NCBI RefSeq assembly: GCF_011090385.1
Contig: NZ_SEWW01000005.1
Location: 24,175-88,174, forward strand
Length of the DNA stretch: 64,000 nt
From: Aquirufa beregesia
Lineage (GTDB): Bacteria; Bacteroidota; Bacteroidia; Cytophagales; Spirosomataceae
Reading direction: 5' to 3'
Shown: positions 52,188 through 61,900 of the stretch, in pieces
How positions within the stretch are numbered: the stretch's first letter is position 1
Layout: every line of letters starts with the position of its first letter
Program-made: the position numbers and the translations under genes
The notes under the pieces: model-generated
What the model saw: only the letters and a program-made list of their open reading frames with translations
Database searches by the model: none
Told to the model about the DNA's origin: nothing

Positions 52188-52919
52188 ATGAAAAAAATTA
52201 TCTGTGTTTTATTATTGCTTCCCACGCTGTTATTCGCCCAAAAATCTTCAAAGAATATCATCAAGGTAAACTTGAGTTCACTATTATTGAGGAACTATAA
52301 TTTCACCTATGAACGGAGTTTAAGCAAGCATATGTCTTTTTCTTTAGGATTCAGAACTATGCCATATGGCAATGTGCCCATGGAAGGCACTATTTCGGAA
52401 CAAATTGATGATAAATCGGTGAATTTATCCCGATTGAAGTTAGGGAATATCGCTATTACTCCTGAAATCCGATACTATTTTAGCAGCAAAGGGAATCAGG
52501 GCTTTTATGCGGCTCCATATGCGCGTTATTTAGTGTATGAGCTTACAGCTCCTATCACAGTAGAGGATAAATCTAGTGGCCAACTGATGCAAGTGGATCG
52601 TGATTTTAAAGGGAAAATCACCTCCATGAATGGAGGTTTGATGTTTGGTATTCAATATCCTATATGGAAGAATCGGATGGTTTTTGACTTTTGGATTATT
52701 GGTGCGCACTTTGGCACAAGCACGGGTATTTTAACAGCGGAATTTAAGCCAGCATTAACCGCTGATGAACAAGCAGTTTTACAAAGAGAAGTGGATAATT
52801 TGGATACTTCACCTTTTAAATCAGTGGGTAAAGTGACGGCCAATTCTGCTCAAATTAATACGGAGGGCCCTTGGTTAGGTGTTAGAGGATTGGGGATAAA
52901 TTTGGGCTTTAAGTTTTAG
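52188..52919 (+). CDS. DUF3575-like small outer-membrane beta-barrel protein
   Basis: A 243-residue protein with a signal peptide (IICVLLLLPTLLFAQ). The body is a likely eight-stranded barrel: NIIKVNLSSLLLRNYNFTYERSL, MSFSLGFRTMPYG, ITPEIRYYFSSKGNQGFYAAPYARYLVYE, MNGGLMFGIQYPIW and the closing GLGINLGFKF with a terminal Phe. The SLLLRNYNFTYER start is typical of DUF3575-like Bacteroidota proteins of unknown function. It stands alone with about 100 nt on each side. Confidence 0.8.
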   Translation: MKKIICVLLLLPTLLFAQKSSKNIIKVNLSSLLLRNYNFTYERSLSKHMSFSLGFRTMPYGNVPMEGTISEQIDDKSVNLSRLKLGNIAITPEIRYYFSSKGNQGFYAAPYARYLVYELTAPITVEDKSSGQLMQVDRDFKGKITSMNGGLMFGIQYPIWKNRMVFDFWIIGAHFGTSTGILTAEFKPALTADEQAVLQREVDNLDTSPFKSVGKVTANSAQINTEGPWLGVRGLGINLGFKF

Positions 52920-53010
52920 AAATAATCAGAGCTTCATTTTTTCTTAATCTTGGGGATATTCATTTTTGCTGATTTTACCATACATTTAAATATTAACCTA
53001 TTTAATCAAC

Positions 53011-54177
53011 ATGAAACTTCCAAATTTGGGGGCAGGCCTCTTTGTCTGCTTGTTCTTTATTTCCAGTTCCCTTGTTGCCCAAGTTCCTGGTGTTATCATT
53101 GCACATAATCCTGCTTCCAGCGGTCAGTATATAGGTTCTCCAAGTATATGTATTTTATCTAATGGGGATTATTTGGCCTCACATGATTTTTTTGGGCCAA
53201 AATCCACGGAACATAGCTCAGCGGTCTCTCAGGTGTATTTATCGAAAAACAAAGGAAAATCCTGGGCTAAGATTAGTCAGATTCAAGGGCAATTTTGGTC
53301 CAAGTTATTTGAGTTTAGAGGCAAGCTTTACATCATGGGGACCAATAAACACCATGGGAATACCATTATCCGGAATTCTAGTGATGGGGGCTATACTTGG
53401 TCGGAACCAGTGGATGCTCAGCATGGACTATTATTAGAAGGGGAGTACCATTGTGCTCCCATGCCTTTCTTAGAACATGATGGGCGCTTGTGGAGAGCCA
53501 TGGAGGATGCCATGGGAACGATTAAAAAATGGGGAAAAAGGTATGGGACCTTCATGATGTCCATGCCACTAGATGCTGATCCCATGTTGGCGGTCAGTTG
53601 GACCAAAACGAATGTTCTTCGATATGATTCTACCTATTTAGACAATCATTTTGGAGCATGGATTGAAGGGAATGCTGTATTGGATCCACAGGGACAAGTT
53701 TGGAATATCTTGAGAGTAGATAATAAATCAACCATGGATGAATACGCGGCCATGGTAAAGATCAGTATCGACGGAATCGAATCTAGTTTTGACAGCCAAA
53801 GTGGTTTTATTCGTTTTCCTGGAGGTGCTAAAAAGTTTACGATTCGCTTTGATCCCCAATCTGAAAAATATTGGACCCTTTCCAATGTGATACCTGACTC
53901 CATTAAGGTCAAACATCAAGGAAAAAACCCCGCTTCATTTAGAAATACATTGGCCTTATGTTTCTCCAGAGACTTAAAAAACTGGGAAGTCAAAAAGGTG
54001 ATTTTTCAACATCCTGATGAAATCAAGCATGGTTTTCAATATGTCGACTGGCAATTTCAAGGTAAGCATATAGTGTTGGCTTGTCGGACTGCGTATGATG
54101 ATGCCGAAGGAGGAGCGCATAATAATCATGATGCCAATTATTTGACTTTTTATCGAATCAAACGTTTTAGAAAATAA
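53011..54177 (+). CDS. exo-sialidase-like (BNR/Asp-box) exported protein
   Basis: A 388-residue protein with a signal peptide (LFVCLFFISSSLVAQ). The six-bladed sialidase-type propeller is indicated by Asp-box-like turns NKGKSWAKI and SSDGGYTWSEP and by SPSICILSNGDYLASHDFFGP, which holds an N-terminal blade. A full sialidase active site (three Arg, Tyr/Glu pair) cannot be confirmed by eye, so the substrate may be another sugar or it may only bind. RKRFRK closes the protein. It starts after a 91-nt gap and is 20 nt upstream of an alkaline-phosphatase-superfamily gene, so the two are cotranscribed. Confidence 0.82.
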   Translation: MKLPNLGAGLFVCLFFISSSLVAQVPGVIIAHNPASSGQYIGSPSICILSNGDYLASHDFFGPKSTEHSSAVSQVYLSKNKGKSWAKISQIQGQFWSKLFEFRGKLYIMGTNKHHGNTIIRNSSDGGYTWSEPVDAQHGLLLEGEYHCAPMPFLEHDGRLWRAMEDAMGTIKKWGKRYGTFMMSMPLDADPMLAVSWTKTNVLRYDSTYLDNHFGAWIEGNAVLDPQGQVWNILRVDNKSTMDEYAAMVKISIDGIESSFDSQSGFIRFPGGAKKFTIRFDPQSEKYWTLSNVIPDSIKVKHQGKNPASFRNTLALCFSRDLKNWEVKKVIFQHPDEIKHGFQYVDWQFQGKHIVLACRTAYDDAEGGAHNNHDANYLTFYRIKRFRK

Positions 54178-54197
54178 ATCTATTTAATGAATCCATT

Positions 54198-55265
54198 ATG
54201 AGACAAATAGTATTAGTAGTATTGGTGTTGTTAAGCCACATGGAGCATAGTTTAGCTCAGAAAGCAGAAGATAATCGGGTGATTGTTATTACCACGGACG
54301 GTTTACGTTGGCAGGATGTATTTAAAGGAATGGATAGTACTTTGGCCAAGAAAAAGGTATATCATCATGGCGACAGCTTAGCTATTTTTACCAAGTTTTG
54401 GGATAATGATTTGGCCCTACGTAGAAAGAAATTAATGCCCTTTTTATGGGGTGAGTTAGCTCAGAAAGGTCAAATTCATGGAAATAGAACACTAGGAAAC
54501 CGAGTAGATGTGGCCAATCCACATTGGTTTTCTTACCCAGGATACAGTGAGCTGTTGACAGGACAGGTGGACACAGCTGTGAATTCCAACGAGTATAAAC
54601 CCAATCCTAATACCAATTTTTTTGAGTATTTGAATCAATTGCCTGCTTATAGAAACCAAGTAGTGGCTTTTGGTGCTTGGGATGCGTTTGATCGTATTTT
54701 AAATGAAAAGAGAGCCGGTTTTCCTGTCATTAATGGATATGATGTTTATCCAGAATTACATAAGGACCCTCAAATGAAATTGATTTCAGCCATGTTGAAT
54801 CAATCGTTTCGAGTATTTGGAGATGTGGAAAGTCAAGATGTTTTCATCCATTTTCAAGCGATGCAATATTTAAAGACTAAAAAGCCCAAAGCCATGTATA
54901 TCTCCTATGGAGAAACGGATGAGTTTGCACATGAAGGGGCCTATCAGCATTATTTGCAAGCAGTGCATCATTTTGATACTTGGTTAAAGGAAATATGGGA
55001 CTTTGTGGAATCAGATCCTTTATACAAGGGGAAAACGACTCTATTAATTACGACGGATCACGGTAGGGGAGATATCATTAAGGATCAATGGAAGTCGCAC
55101 GGCAAAAAGGTGCAAGATTCTCACGAAATATGGTTTGCTATGTTAGGTGCTCGTGTGGCATCTGTGGGAGAGGTGAAGCAAGCAGCTCAAATTTACCAAA
55201 AGGACTTAATTCATTTATTAGCGGAGAAGCTTCAGTTAAAGTTTAAAAGTGAACGCAAAGAATAA
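54198..55265 (+). CDS. alkaline-phosphatase-superfamily exported phosphoesterase/sulfatase-like enzyme
   Basis: A 355-residue protein with a signal peptide (IVLVVLVLLSHMEHSLAQ). The superfamily metal ligands can be placed: VIVITTDGLRWQDVF (first Asp), PGYSELLTG (nucleophilic Ser or Thr region), ISYGETDEFAHEGAYQHY (Asp and His) and LLITTDHGRGD (Asp-His pair). The pattern is closest to phosphodiesterase/phosphopentomutase-like members that use a Ser/Thr nucleophile instead of formylglycine. The substrate is unknown. It is the second gene of the unit with the sialidase-like protein, followed by a terminator. Confidence 0.88.
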   Translation: MRQIVLVVLVLLSHMEHSLAQKAEDNRVIVITTDGLRWQDVFKGMDSTLAKKKVYHHGDSLAIFTKFWDNDLALRRKKLMPFLWGELAQKGQIHGNRTLGNRVDVANPHWFSYPGYSELLTGQVDTAVNSNEYKPNPNTNFFEYLNQLPAYRNQVVAFGAWDAFDRILNEKRAGFPVINGYDVYPELHKDPQMKLISAMLNQSFRVFGDVESQDVFIHFQAMQYLKTKKPKAMYISYGETDEFAHEGAYQHYLQAVHHFDTWLKEIWDFVESDPLYKGKTTLLITTDHGRGDIIKDQWKSHGKKVQDSHEIWFAMLGARVASVGEVKQAAQIYQKDLIHLLAEKLQLKFKSERKE

Positions 55266-55295
55266 GGAAAATAGATACCGTTGAAGGAAATTGAA

Positions 55296-55327
55296 AAACA
55301 GCTCTGGGTTTAAATGCAGAGCTGTTT
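55296..55327 (+). terminator. hairpin terminator A after the AP-superfamily gene
   Basis: AAACAGCTCTG (55296-55306) pairs perfectly with CAGAGCTGTTT (55317-55327), 11 bp, followed by CATTTTA. It lies 30 nt after the stop at 55265. Confidence 0.7.
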
Positions 55328-55482
55328 CATTTTACGGTTTACCCCTTTTATTATGAATACTTTTTACTTGTATTTACTATTATTGGTCTGATATTCAATA
55401 TAGCTATTTTGTAGAATTTAAGTCCAAAAGAAATCTATTGAAGACTGGTAAAGGATTTTCTAAGAGTTTAATTCAGGTGTAA

Positions 55483-55512
55483 AAAAGCTCAGGGTTTAAA
55501 CCCTGAGCTTTT
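55483..55512. terminator. perfect 30-nt palindrome B, bidirectional terminator-like
   Basis: AAAAGCTCAGGGTTT is followed directly by its reverse complement. A- and T-tracts at the ends let it act in both directions. Confidence 0.65.
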
Positions 55513-55550
55513 CCGTTTTAAAGAATTATTAAGAGGTTACATCAGTTGTA

Positions 55551-55587
55551 AAAAAAGCTCTAGGTTAAATAAACCCAGAGCTTTTTT
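55551..55587 (-). terminator. hairpin terminator C of the PorP/SprF gene
   Basis: AAAAAAGCTCT-A-GGTT pairs with AACC-C-AGAGCTTTTTT, one internal mismatch. On the minus strand it ends in seven T, 24 nt after the stop at 55612. Confidence 0.75.
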
Positions 55588-55611
55588 ATGTTAGTTGATC
55601 AAGTATTTCTA

Positions 55612-56592
55612 TTATTTTACTGCTGTATCGCTAGCTGGAGCAACTACTTCTTTTTTGAAGAAGGAGAATCTCAAGGCGATTTCGTGTGTTTGTGTACTTA
55701 CTTTACTGATATTCGAGATAGGTAATTCATAAACATAGCCTAAATAGATTTTTTTAGAGGCTTGCATACCTAGACGTAAGCCATAGCTATCTTGATGACG
55801 GTAGCTTAAACCAATGTCTAATTTCTCTTTAATTTGAGCGTTTAAATTGATATCCCAGCTTAAAGGCACATCTGCTGCAGCTCTTAATAAAGTACTTGGG
55901 TATAAATTGATGTTATTCCCCATTTTGATTTTGGTACCCACCATGGAGTAGAAATAATCCACATCTTTATAGGCTCCACTGGCTGCACCAAAATCGTATT
56001 TAAATACACGTGGTTGAGAGATGCTAATGAACAATCCATCCCCTTTACTGAAACGTAGTCCCCAACCTGTATTGAATTTTAGTCCTGTTGAAATATCTTG
56101 TGCAAAAAGCGCATCATTTGGGTTAACTAAGCGAATAGAAGACCAGTTTAATGACAAGTTCGAAAATCCTCCACGTATACCGCCAGACATTTTCCATTTA
56201 TCATTTAAAGAAACGTGGTAAGCAAAATCAGCACCGATATTGGTGGTTTTAACTGGACCAGCTTGATCCACCATGGCTAAAACACCTAATCCCTTTTTTT
56301 CTCCCCACTTGATGTTCGCTGTAGCAGCAATTGTCTTAGGGGCTCCTTCTACACCAATCCATTGTTGTCTGTTGATGAAAACAACTTCTGAATTCTCAGT
56401 TGAACCTGAATGAGCTGGAGTGATGATTTGTGGATTAAATCGGTACAAATTGTACATGCTCTCAATTTGAGCATGCGAGGAATAACTCCATGAAAGTAAG
56501 AAACCCAAAAGGAGGTAAGCTAGGGCCAGGCGGCCCCAGCTTTGCCTTTTTTGATCTACTCTCAGTTTAAAATATATATAATTATAGAACAT
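55612..56592 (-). CDS. PorP/SprF family type IX secretion-associated outer-membrane protein (module 2)
   Basis: A 326-residue protein. After a basic start, a hydrophobic stretch (LALAYLLLGFLLSWSYSSHAQ) is the signal. The PorP/SprF family pattern follows: IESMYNLYRFNPQIITPAHSG, NRQQWIGVEGAPKTIAATANIKW, GLGVLAMVDQAGPVKTTNIGADFAYHVSLNDKWKMSGGIRGGF and the C-terminal ISKVSTQTHEIALRFSFFKK. PorP/SprF proteins are coupled to individual T9SS cargo proteins and hold them at the surface. It is 9 nt downstream of a very short cargo gene, forming module 2. It is a close paralogue of the protein at 57951-58913. Confidence 0.93.
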   Translation of the reverse strand: MFYNYIYFKLRVDQKRQSWGRLALAYLLLGFLLSWSYSSHAQIESMYNLYRFNPQIITPAHSGSTENSEVVFINRQQWIGVEGAPKTIAATANIKWGEKKGLGVLAMVDQAGPVKTTNIGADFAYHVSLNDKWKMSGGIRGGFSNLSLNWSSIRLVNPNDALFAQDISTGLKFNTGWGLRFSKGDGLFISISQPRVFKYDFGAASGAYKDVDYFYSMVGTKIKMGNNINLYPSTLLRAAADVPLSWDINLNAQIKEKLDIGLSYRHQDSYGLRLGMQASKKIYLGYVYELPISNISKVSTQTHEIALRFSFFKKEVVAPASDTAVK

Positions 56593-56601
56593 TGTATTAC
56601 T

Positions 56602-57138
56602 TTACTTTACTGCTAATCTGTTGATAAGTACGTATGTCGATATGTTTTCCTTTTGTCCATAAAAATCTATTACATAATAATAGATACCATCTGGAAGGAG
56701 TTTGCCATCGCTTGTTGATTCTGAAGTGAGATACTCTCCACCCCAATCATTGGTATAGTTTTCTTTTTCAAAAACTAAATTTCCCCAGCGATTAAAAATG
56801 CTTAGTTTATTCTTAAGCCCTAAGATTCCGTCAATGACTAATTTATCATTCTTACCATCTCCATTGGGGGTGATTCCTTGAGGAATAATACCTACTATGG
56901 ATTCCATGTTTTCAGTGCGAAACTTGTTTTTGTCCCGAGTAGGAATAACAAATTGGCCTTTGAGGCTAGAATCTGCTGGCATACTGGTGCCTACTGTAGA
57001 AATGCTTTGTGAAATACGCTCATTAGCAAGAACCTCCGTCGTCATCATGCCAAATCCCGTAAGCATCAAAAACGAACACGCTTTTGTTATCGGTGAAGTT
57101 GGATGTAAAATTGACTTGGGGTTGAATATTGAATTCAT
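56602..57138 (-). CDS. minimal T9SS cargo: short protein with gliding-motility-associated (type B) C-terminal domain
   Basis: A 178-residue protein. A signal peptide is likely in KACSFLMLTGFGMMTTEVLANE, after a long N-terminal region. About 45 undifferentiated residues lead straight into the type B sorting domain: IIPQGITPNGDGKNDKLVIDGI, LSIFNRWGNLVFEKENYTNDWGGE, LLPDGIYYYVIDFYG and ISTYVLINRLAVK. Normally this domain ends proteins of many hundreds to thousands of residues; here there is no passenger. The sorting domain is clearly homologous to that of the giant protein at 58941-64000. It pairs with the PorP/SprF gene 9 nt downstream. It may be a scaffold or a remnant of a once larger adhesin. 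Confidence 0.9.
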   Translation of the reverse strand: MNSIFNPKSILHPTSPITKACSFLMLTGFGMMTTEVLANERISQSISTVGTSMPADSSLKGQFVIPTRDKNKFRTENMESIVGIIPQGITPNGDGKNDKLVIDGILGLKNKLSIFNRWGNLVFEKENYTNDWGGEYLTSESTSDGKLLPDGIYYYVIDFYGQKENISTYVLINRLAVK

Positions 57139-57237
57139 TTAATCTTAATTAGAACACGTTTTAAAATTTCAAAAGCTGGTTTCTTCAATAGAAGTTCCAC
57201 AATCGCATCATGGTGATGTGTTGTCAGAAGGATTGTT

Positions 57238-57348
57238 TTAAATTTTGTTTAAAACAAGCAAGCCAGATTTTAGTGGAATTAAAGTTTTCTGTAGTTTTAG
57301 TACAGAGTAGCCGAACCGTGAGTTAAGCTGAGAGATAGATTTTTTCAT
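57238..57348 (-). CDS. very short open frame of unknown status (36 residues)
   Basis: ATG at 57348, stop at 57238. The product starts MKKSISQLNSRFGYSVLK and ends in a leucine-rich hydrophobic stretch. Such an opening resembles the N-termini of large T9SS surface proteins, so it could be the stump of a decayed adhesin, a leader peptide, or chance. It lies about 60 nt downstream of a promoter candidate and 100 nt upstream of the minimal cargo gene. Confidence 0.25.
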   Translation of the reverse strand: MKKSISQLNSRFGYSVLKLQKTLIPLKSGLLVLNKI

Positions 57349-57416
57349 ATTTAATTTAGAACATGTAGAACACCAAACCAGAGCGAAGGCCTATACCTCT
57401 ATTCTGTTTTGCTTTA

Positions 57417-57424
57417 CAAATGTA
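57417..57424 (-). promoter_or_regulatory. candidate -7 element for T9SS module 2
   Basis: TACATTTG on the minus strand matches TAnnTTTG. If used, the minimal cargo gene would have an unusually long leader of about 270 nt. No clear -33 element is seen. Confidence 0.35.
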
Positions 57425-57883
57425 CTCCAAAGCATTAATTTAAAAAATAGAACATCGCTAATATTTGTTCTTAATTTTAAATTGAAAACAAAGTTGTTGC
57501 CCTGTATTACTCAGGACCCTTTTGTTGATTTTTCGATGGAGAGGAAAGCGTAAAAACTGAATGCTGTATCGAAATCTTTACAACGTCTTTTCCTTGTTTA
57601 TTTGATTAAAATTTAAGCTTTTCTTTACAAATTTTCTGTCAAAGGCCTTATTTTACCCCTATATAGGCTTTTAGTAGGCTGAAATTCATGCAAATTCTGG
57701 CTAAATCCGATGGGTTAGATGTGTAAAGTTAATTTTAAATTATTGTTTCTCTTATTTTATATGACAAGAAATATGTGTCATATTTTAAATGAAGAATAGT
57801 TTACATGCCTATCATTTCAGATAGTTTTCTTTTTTGGACAGAAAAAAACTAGGGTAAAATTAAATTTCCTGTTTAGTAGGTAT

Positions 57884-57916
57884 AAAAAAAGCTAGATCAA
57901 AAATTAATCTAGCTTT
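57884..57916 (-). terminator. rho-independent terminator of T9SS module 1
   Basis: AAAGCTAGAT pairs with ATCTAGCTTT, 10 bp, and on the minus strand ends in a run of seven T. It lies 35 nt after the stop at 57951. Confidence 0.8.
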
Positions 57917-57950
57917 CCACTTTTCGTTCTCTAATCTACTGTCTTTAAGT

Positions 57951-58913
57951 TTATTTAGTTTCCAAGGTGCTTTTCTTGTTAAATGTAAATCTTAATGCAA
58001 TTTCATGTGTTTGTGTAGTCACTTTACTAATGGCTGAAATAGGTAACTCAAATACGTAACCTGCATACAGGTTTTTAGTCGCTTGGAATCCTAAACGGAT
58101 ACCATAACTATCTCCTTTGCGGTAACTAAAGCCTAAATCAAACTTCTCACGAATGTGGCTGTTGAGGTTCACGTCATAACTTAAAGGGACGTCAGTGGCT
58201 ATGCGTACCATCATACTCGGATAGAGTGTAATTTGTGAGCCTAGGCGGAGCTTAGTGCCTATCATGGTATATAGGTAGTCTACATCTTTATATCCTCCTG
58301 AGGCCGCACCAAAATCATATTTCAATACCCTAGGTTGTGAAAAACTTAAAAATAGTCCATCTCCTTTGGAGAAGCGTAGTCCCCATCCTGTATTGAATTT
58401 TAGGCCACTAGAAATGTCTTCTTGAAAGTTATCATCTCCACCATGGGTTAAGCGGATAGCTGACCATTGGATGGTTAAATTGGAGAAACCTCCACGAATA
58501 CCTCCTGACATAGTCCACTTATCATTTAAAGGAAGATGGTAGGCAAAATCGGCACTGATGGTGGTGGTTTTGATAGGCCCTGCTTGGTCCATTAATGCTA
58601 CTACACCCAATCCCTTGTTCTCTCCCCACTTTTGGTTAAGGCTTGCTGCGAATGTAAGGGGTGAGCCTTCGAAGCCTGTCCACTGACGACGGTTAATGAT
58701 GGTGATGTCAGAAACATCGGAGGATCCAACATGAGCAGGAGTGACGATTTGAGGGTTAAAGCGATATAAACTGTACATCGTTTCAATTTGACCTTTCGAT
58801 TCGTATGAACAAATACCGACTAACATTGCCACTAGGATTGCCACCAACATGCCTTGGATAGGCATGTTGGTGGGCTTAGCGATGTTGGAATTATTATGTT
58901 GATTCGTATTCAT
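57951..58913 (-). CDS. PorP/SprF family type IX secretion-associated outer-membrane protein (module 1)
   Basis: A 320-residue protein. The start has a Gln/Asn-rich leader, then the hydrophobic signal QGMLVAILVAMLVGICSYESKGQ. Family blocks match its paralogue at 55612: IETMYSLYRFNPQIVTPAHVG, NRRQWTGFEGSPLTFAASLNQKW, GLGVVALMDQAGPIKTTTISADFAYHLPLNDKWTMSGGIRGGF and ISKVTTQTHEIALRFTFNKK. It starts 27 nt after the stop of the giant repeat protein and is presumably its dedicated surface partner. Confidence 0.93.
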   Translation of the reverse strand: MNTNQHNNSNIAKPTNMPIQGMLVAILVAMLVGICSYESKGQIETMYSLYRFNPQIVTPAHVGSSDVSDITIINRRQWTGFEGSPLTFAASLNQKWGENKGLGVVALMDQAGPIKTTTISADFAYHLPLNDKWTMSGGIRGGFSNLTIQWSAIRLTHGGDDNFQEDISSGLKFNTGWGLRFSKGDGLFLSFSQPRVLKYDFGAASGGYKDVDYLYTMIGTKLRLGSQITLYPSMMVRIATDVPLSYDVNLNSHIREKFDLGFSYRKGDSYGIRLGFQATKNLYAGYVFELPISAISKVTTQTHEIALRFTFNKKSTLETK

Positions 58914-58940
58914 TTTTCTTTCTGTTTTCAGTGGTGTAGA

Positions 58941-61900
58941 TTACTTGATTTTCAGTCTATTAATGAAAATGAATGTTGATATGTTTGGTTTAACACCATA
59001 GAAATCAACGATATAGTAGTAAACTCCATCAGGAAGTAAGCCATCTTTTAAAATGAACACGTTGGAACTTTCACCACCCCAGTCATTTTTATAGTCTTTC
59101 GTTTCGTACACGATTTCACCCCAACGGTTGAAAATGATTAATGTATTCTTGTATCCTAAGATTCCAGGAATAATCAAATTATCATTTTTACCATCACCAT
59201 TTGGAGAGATACCTTGAGGAATGAATGAAGGACAAACATCTGGGTCTAAACGATTGGGGATACCATCATTATCACAGTCAGCTAATCCGCCGTAATCAAT
59301 GTTATCTTCCATGATATCAGGGATACTATCGTTATCATCATCCATATCTTGGAAATCAGGTTTTCCGTCTTTGTCAGTATCTACAGGAGTAGAAGGGTTT
59401 GTGCCAGCATCCACTTTATCCAATACACCGTCATTGTCGGCATCTAAATCTCTGAAATCTGGAGTTCCATCATTATCTGAATCTACCGGAACATTGGGAT
59501 TCGGACCCGCTTCTACTTTGTCGAGAATACCGTCGTTATCAGTATCCAAGTCTTGGAAATCTGGGTTACCATCAGAATCCGTATCAACTGGGTTGTTCGG
59601 GTTATTTCCAGCTTCTATTTTATCTGGGATGCTATCGTTATCCGAATCTAATTCCCGGAAATCAGGAATACCATCTTTATCTGTATCTGTAGGATTCGTT
59701 GGGTTTTTACCAGCTTCTACTTTATCAGGAATACCATCATTATCTGAATCTAAGTCGCGGAAATCAGGCGTACCATCTTTATCGGTATCTACTGGATTGA
59801 TTGGATCCTTACCTGCTTCAATACTATCAGGGATACTATCGTTATCTGAATCAACATCGCGGTAATCAGGCGTACCATCTTTATCTGTATCCAATGGGTT
59901 ATTAGGATCTACACCCGCTTCAAATAAATCTGGGATGCTATCGTTATCCGAATCGGTATCGCGGAAATCTGGTGTGCCATCTTTATCTGTATCAATTGGG
60001 TTGTTTGGATCTGCGCCCGCTTCAATTTTATCAGGAATACCATCATTATCGGAATCTAAATCACGGAAGTCAGGCGTGCCGTCTTTATCGGTATCTACTG
60101 GATTGCTTGGATCTGCACCCGCTTCAATTTTATCAGGGATACCATCATTATCGGAATCTAGATCACGGAAGTCAGGCGTGCCATCTTGATCGGTATCTAC
60201 TGGATTGTTTGGATCTGCACCTGCTTCGATTTTATCAGGAATACCATCATTATCGGAATCTAAATCACGGAAGTCTGGTGTGCCGTCTTTATCTGTATCT
60301 ACTGGATTGTTTGGATCTGCACCCGCTTCAATTTTATCAGGGATACCATCATTATCGGAATCTAGATCACGGAAGTCAGGCGTGCCGTCTTTATCGGTAT
60401 CTACTGGATTGTTTGGATCTGCACCCGCTTCAATTTTATCCGGAATACCATCATTATCGGAATCTAAATCACGGAAGTCTGGTGTACCATCTTGATCGGT
60501 ATCTACTGGATTGTTAGAATCAGCACCTGCTTCTATTTTGTCAGGGATACCATCGTTATCCGAATCTACATCTTCGAAATCCTTAGCGCCATCTTTATCT
60601 GTATCTACTGGTGAGTTACAAGTAACAGCTTCTAAAGCATCTAAGATGCCATCATTATCTGAATCAGCATCACGGAAATTAGGTTTGTCATCTCCGTCAA
60701 TATCTCCACCTAATTCTACACGGTCAGGGATGCAGTCGTTATCAGAATCTAAATCTAAGAAATCAGGCGTACCATCTTTATCGGTATCAATCACAGGAAC
60801 ATATTGTCCACGATCATCCCATCCATCACCATTGCCATCTCCATTGTTGGTACAAGTAGCACATTTGTTCTTGCCTTCCCATGCATCGGGAATGGTATCA
60901 CCATCAGAATCTAGGTCTAGGTAATTTGGGATACTGTCACCGTCATTGTCACTATCTCTTTCATCGCTATCACCTAACCAATCTCCATCGGAATCTTTAT
61001 CACGGTAATTGGGAAGACCATCTCCATCAGGATCGGCAGTTAATTCCTTGCTATCTAAAAGTGAATCACCATCAGAATCTAAATCTAAGAAATCAGCGGA
61101 ACCATCTTTATCTGTATCTGGGATTGGAGCAGGGTTAGCTTCTAAGAAATCAGCTAAACCATTTCTATTGCTATCAATGAAAGCACCATTTTGGTCAACA
61201 CGTCCATCGTAATTTGGATCAATAACCCCACGTCTAGAATCCGTTGCTTCCCATGCATCTAAGATGGAATCTCCATCAGAATCAAGGTCTAAGTAGTTTG
61301 GAGTTCCATCACTATCACGATCGCTAGAACCTTCTGTTCTGTCTAGGATACCATCGTTATCCGAATCTAAATCCAAATAGTTAGGGATACCATCACCATC
61401 TGAATCAATATTTTTCTCGATACTATCTGGGATACCATCATTATCTGAATCAGGATCTTGGAAGTTAGGAATGCCATCTCCATCGTAATCTTGGCAATTT
61501 GGACCACCAGAAGCACATTCTACACTGTTTGGAATACCATCGTTATCACAATCATTGGTGCCGAAAATAGCAAAGCTAGAAGTGCCAATGGTAGGAGGGT
61601 TTCCACCTGCACCACCTACACAATAGTTTAGTGGTTGTGGATCTGTACCATTGTTGGTTCCGTCACCATCGCAGTCTGTGTTTTTCCAAGTCAAGGTAGT
61701 GTTAGCCAATATTTGACTAGAAGGATTGTACGAACATCCATCATTTGGATTGGTTCCGTCAATGGCCTCTTGCGCATCAGAAACACCATCGCCATCCGTA
61801 TCAGTTGGTAAACCTGAATTTACCGTAATACGAACTATAGCCGTGGTACTGCCTGTACCATTGGTGGCTGTTACCGTATAATCTGTTGCCAGGCTAGTTA

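Larger units (their letters stand above)
55266..55611. other. intergenic region with three related hairpins
   Basis: This 346-bp gap between convergent genes holds no open frame of note. It contains three hairpins built on an AGCTC...GAGCT core, listed separately. Between the first two lies an AT-rich stretch (55334-55480) in which no further structure is seen. Confidence 0.75.
57139..57950. other. long AT-rich intergenic region between the two T9SS modules
   Basis: This 812-bp gap contains a promoter candidate (57417-57424), a 36-codon open frame (57238-57348) and, at its right end, the terminator of module 1 (57884-57916). The remaining part (about 57430-57880) shows no repeat, RNA fold or frame that I can support. 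Confidence 0.7.

Noticed and set aside
57295..57330. GTTCGG-containing stretch on the minus strand that recalls a tRNA T-arm
   Set aside because: No acceptor, D or anticodon stem can be built around it.
59299..61212. Several plus-strand open frames rich in Ser, Leu and Glu opposite the adhesin repeats
   Set aside because: They are mirror readings of the 102-bp repeats; the minus strand gives a well-known domain architecture through the whole region.
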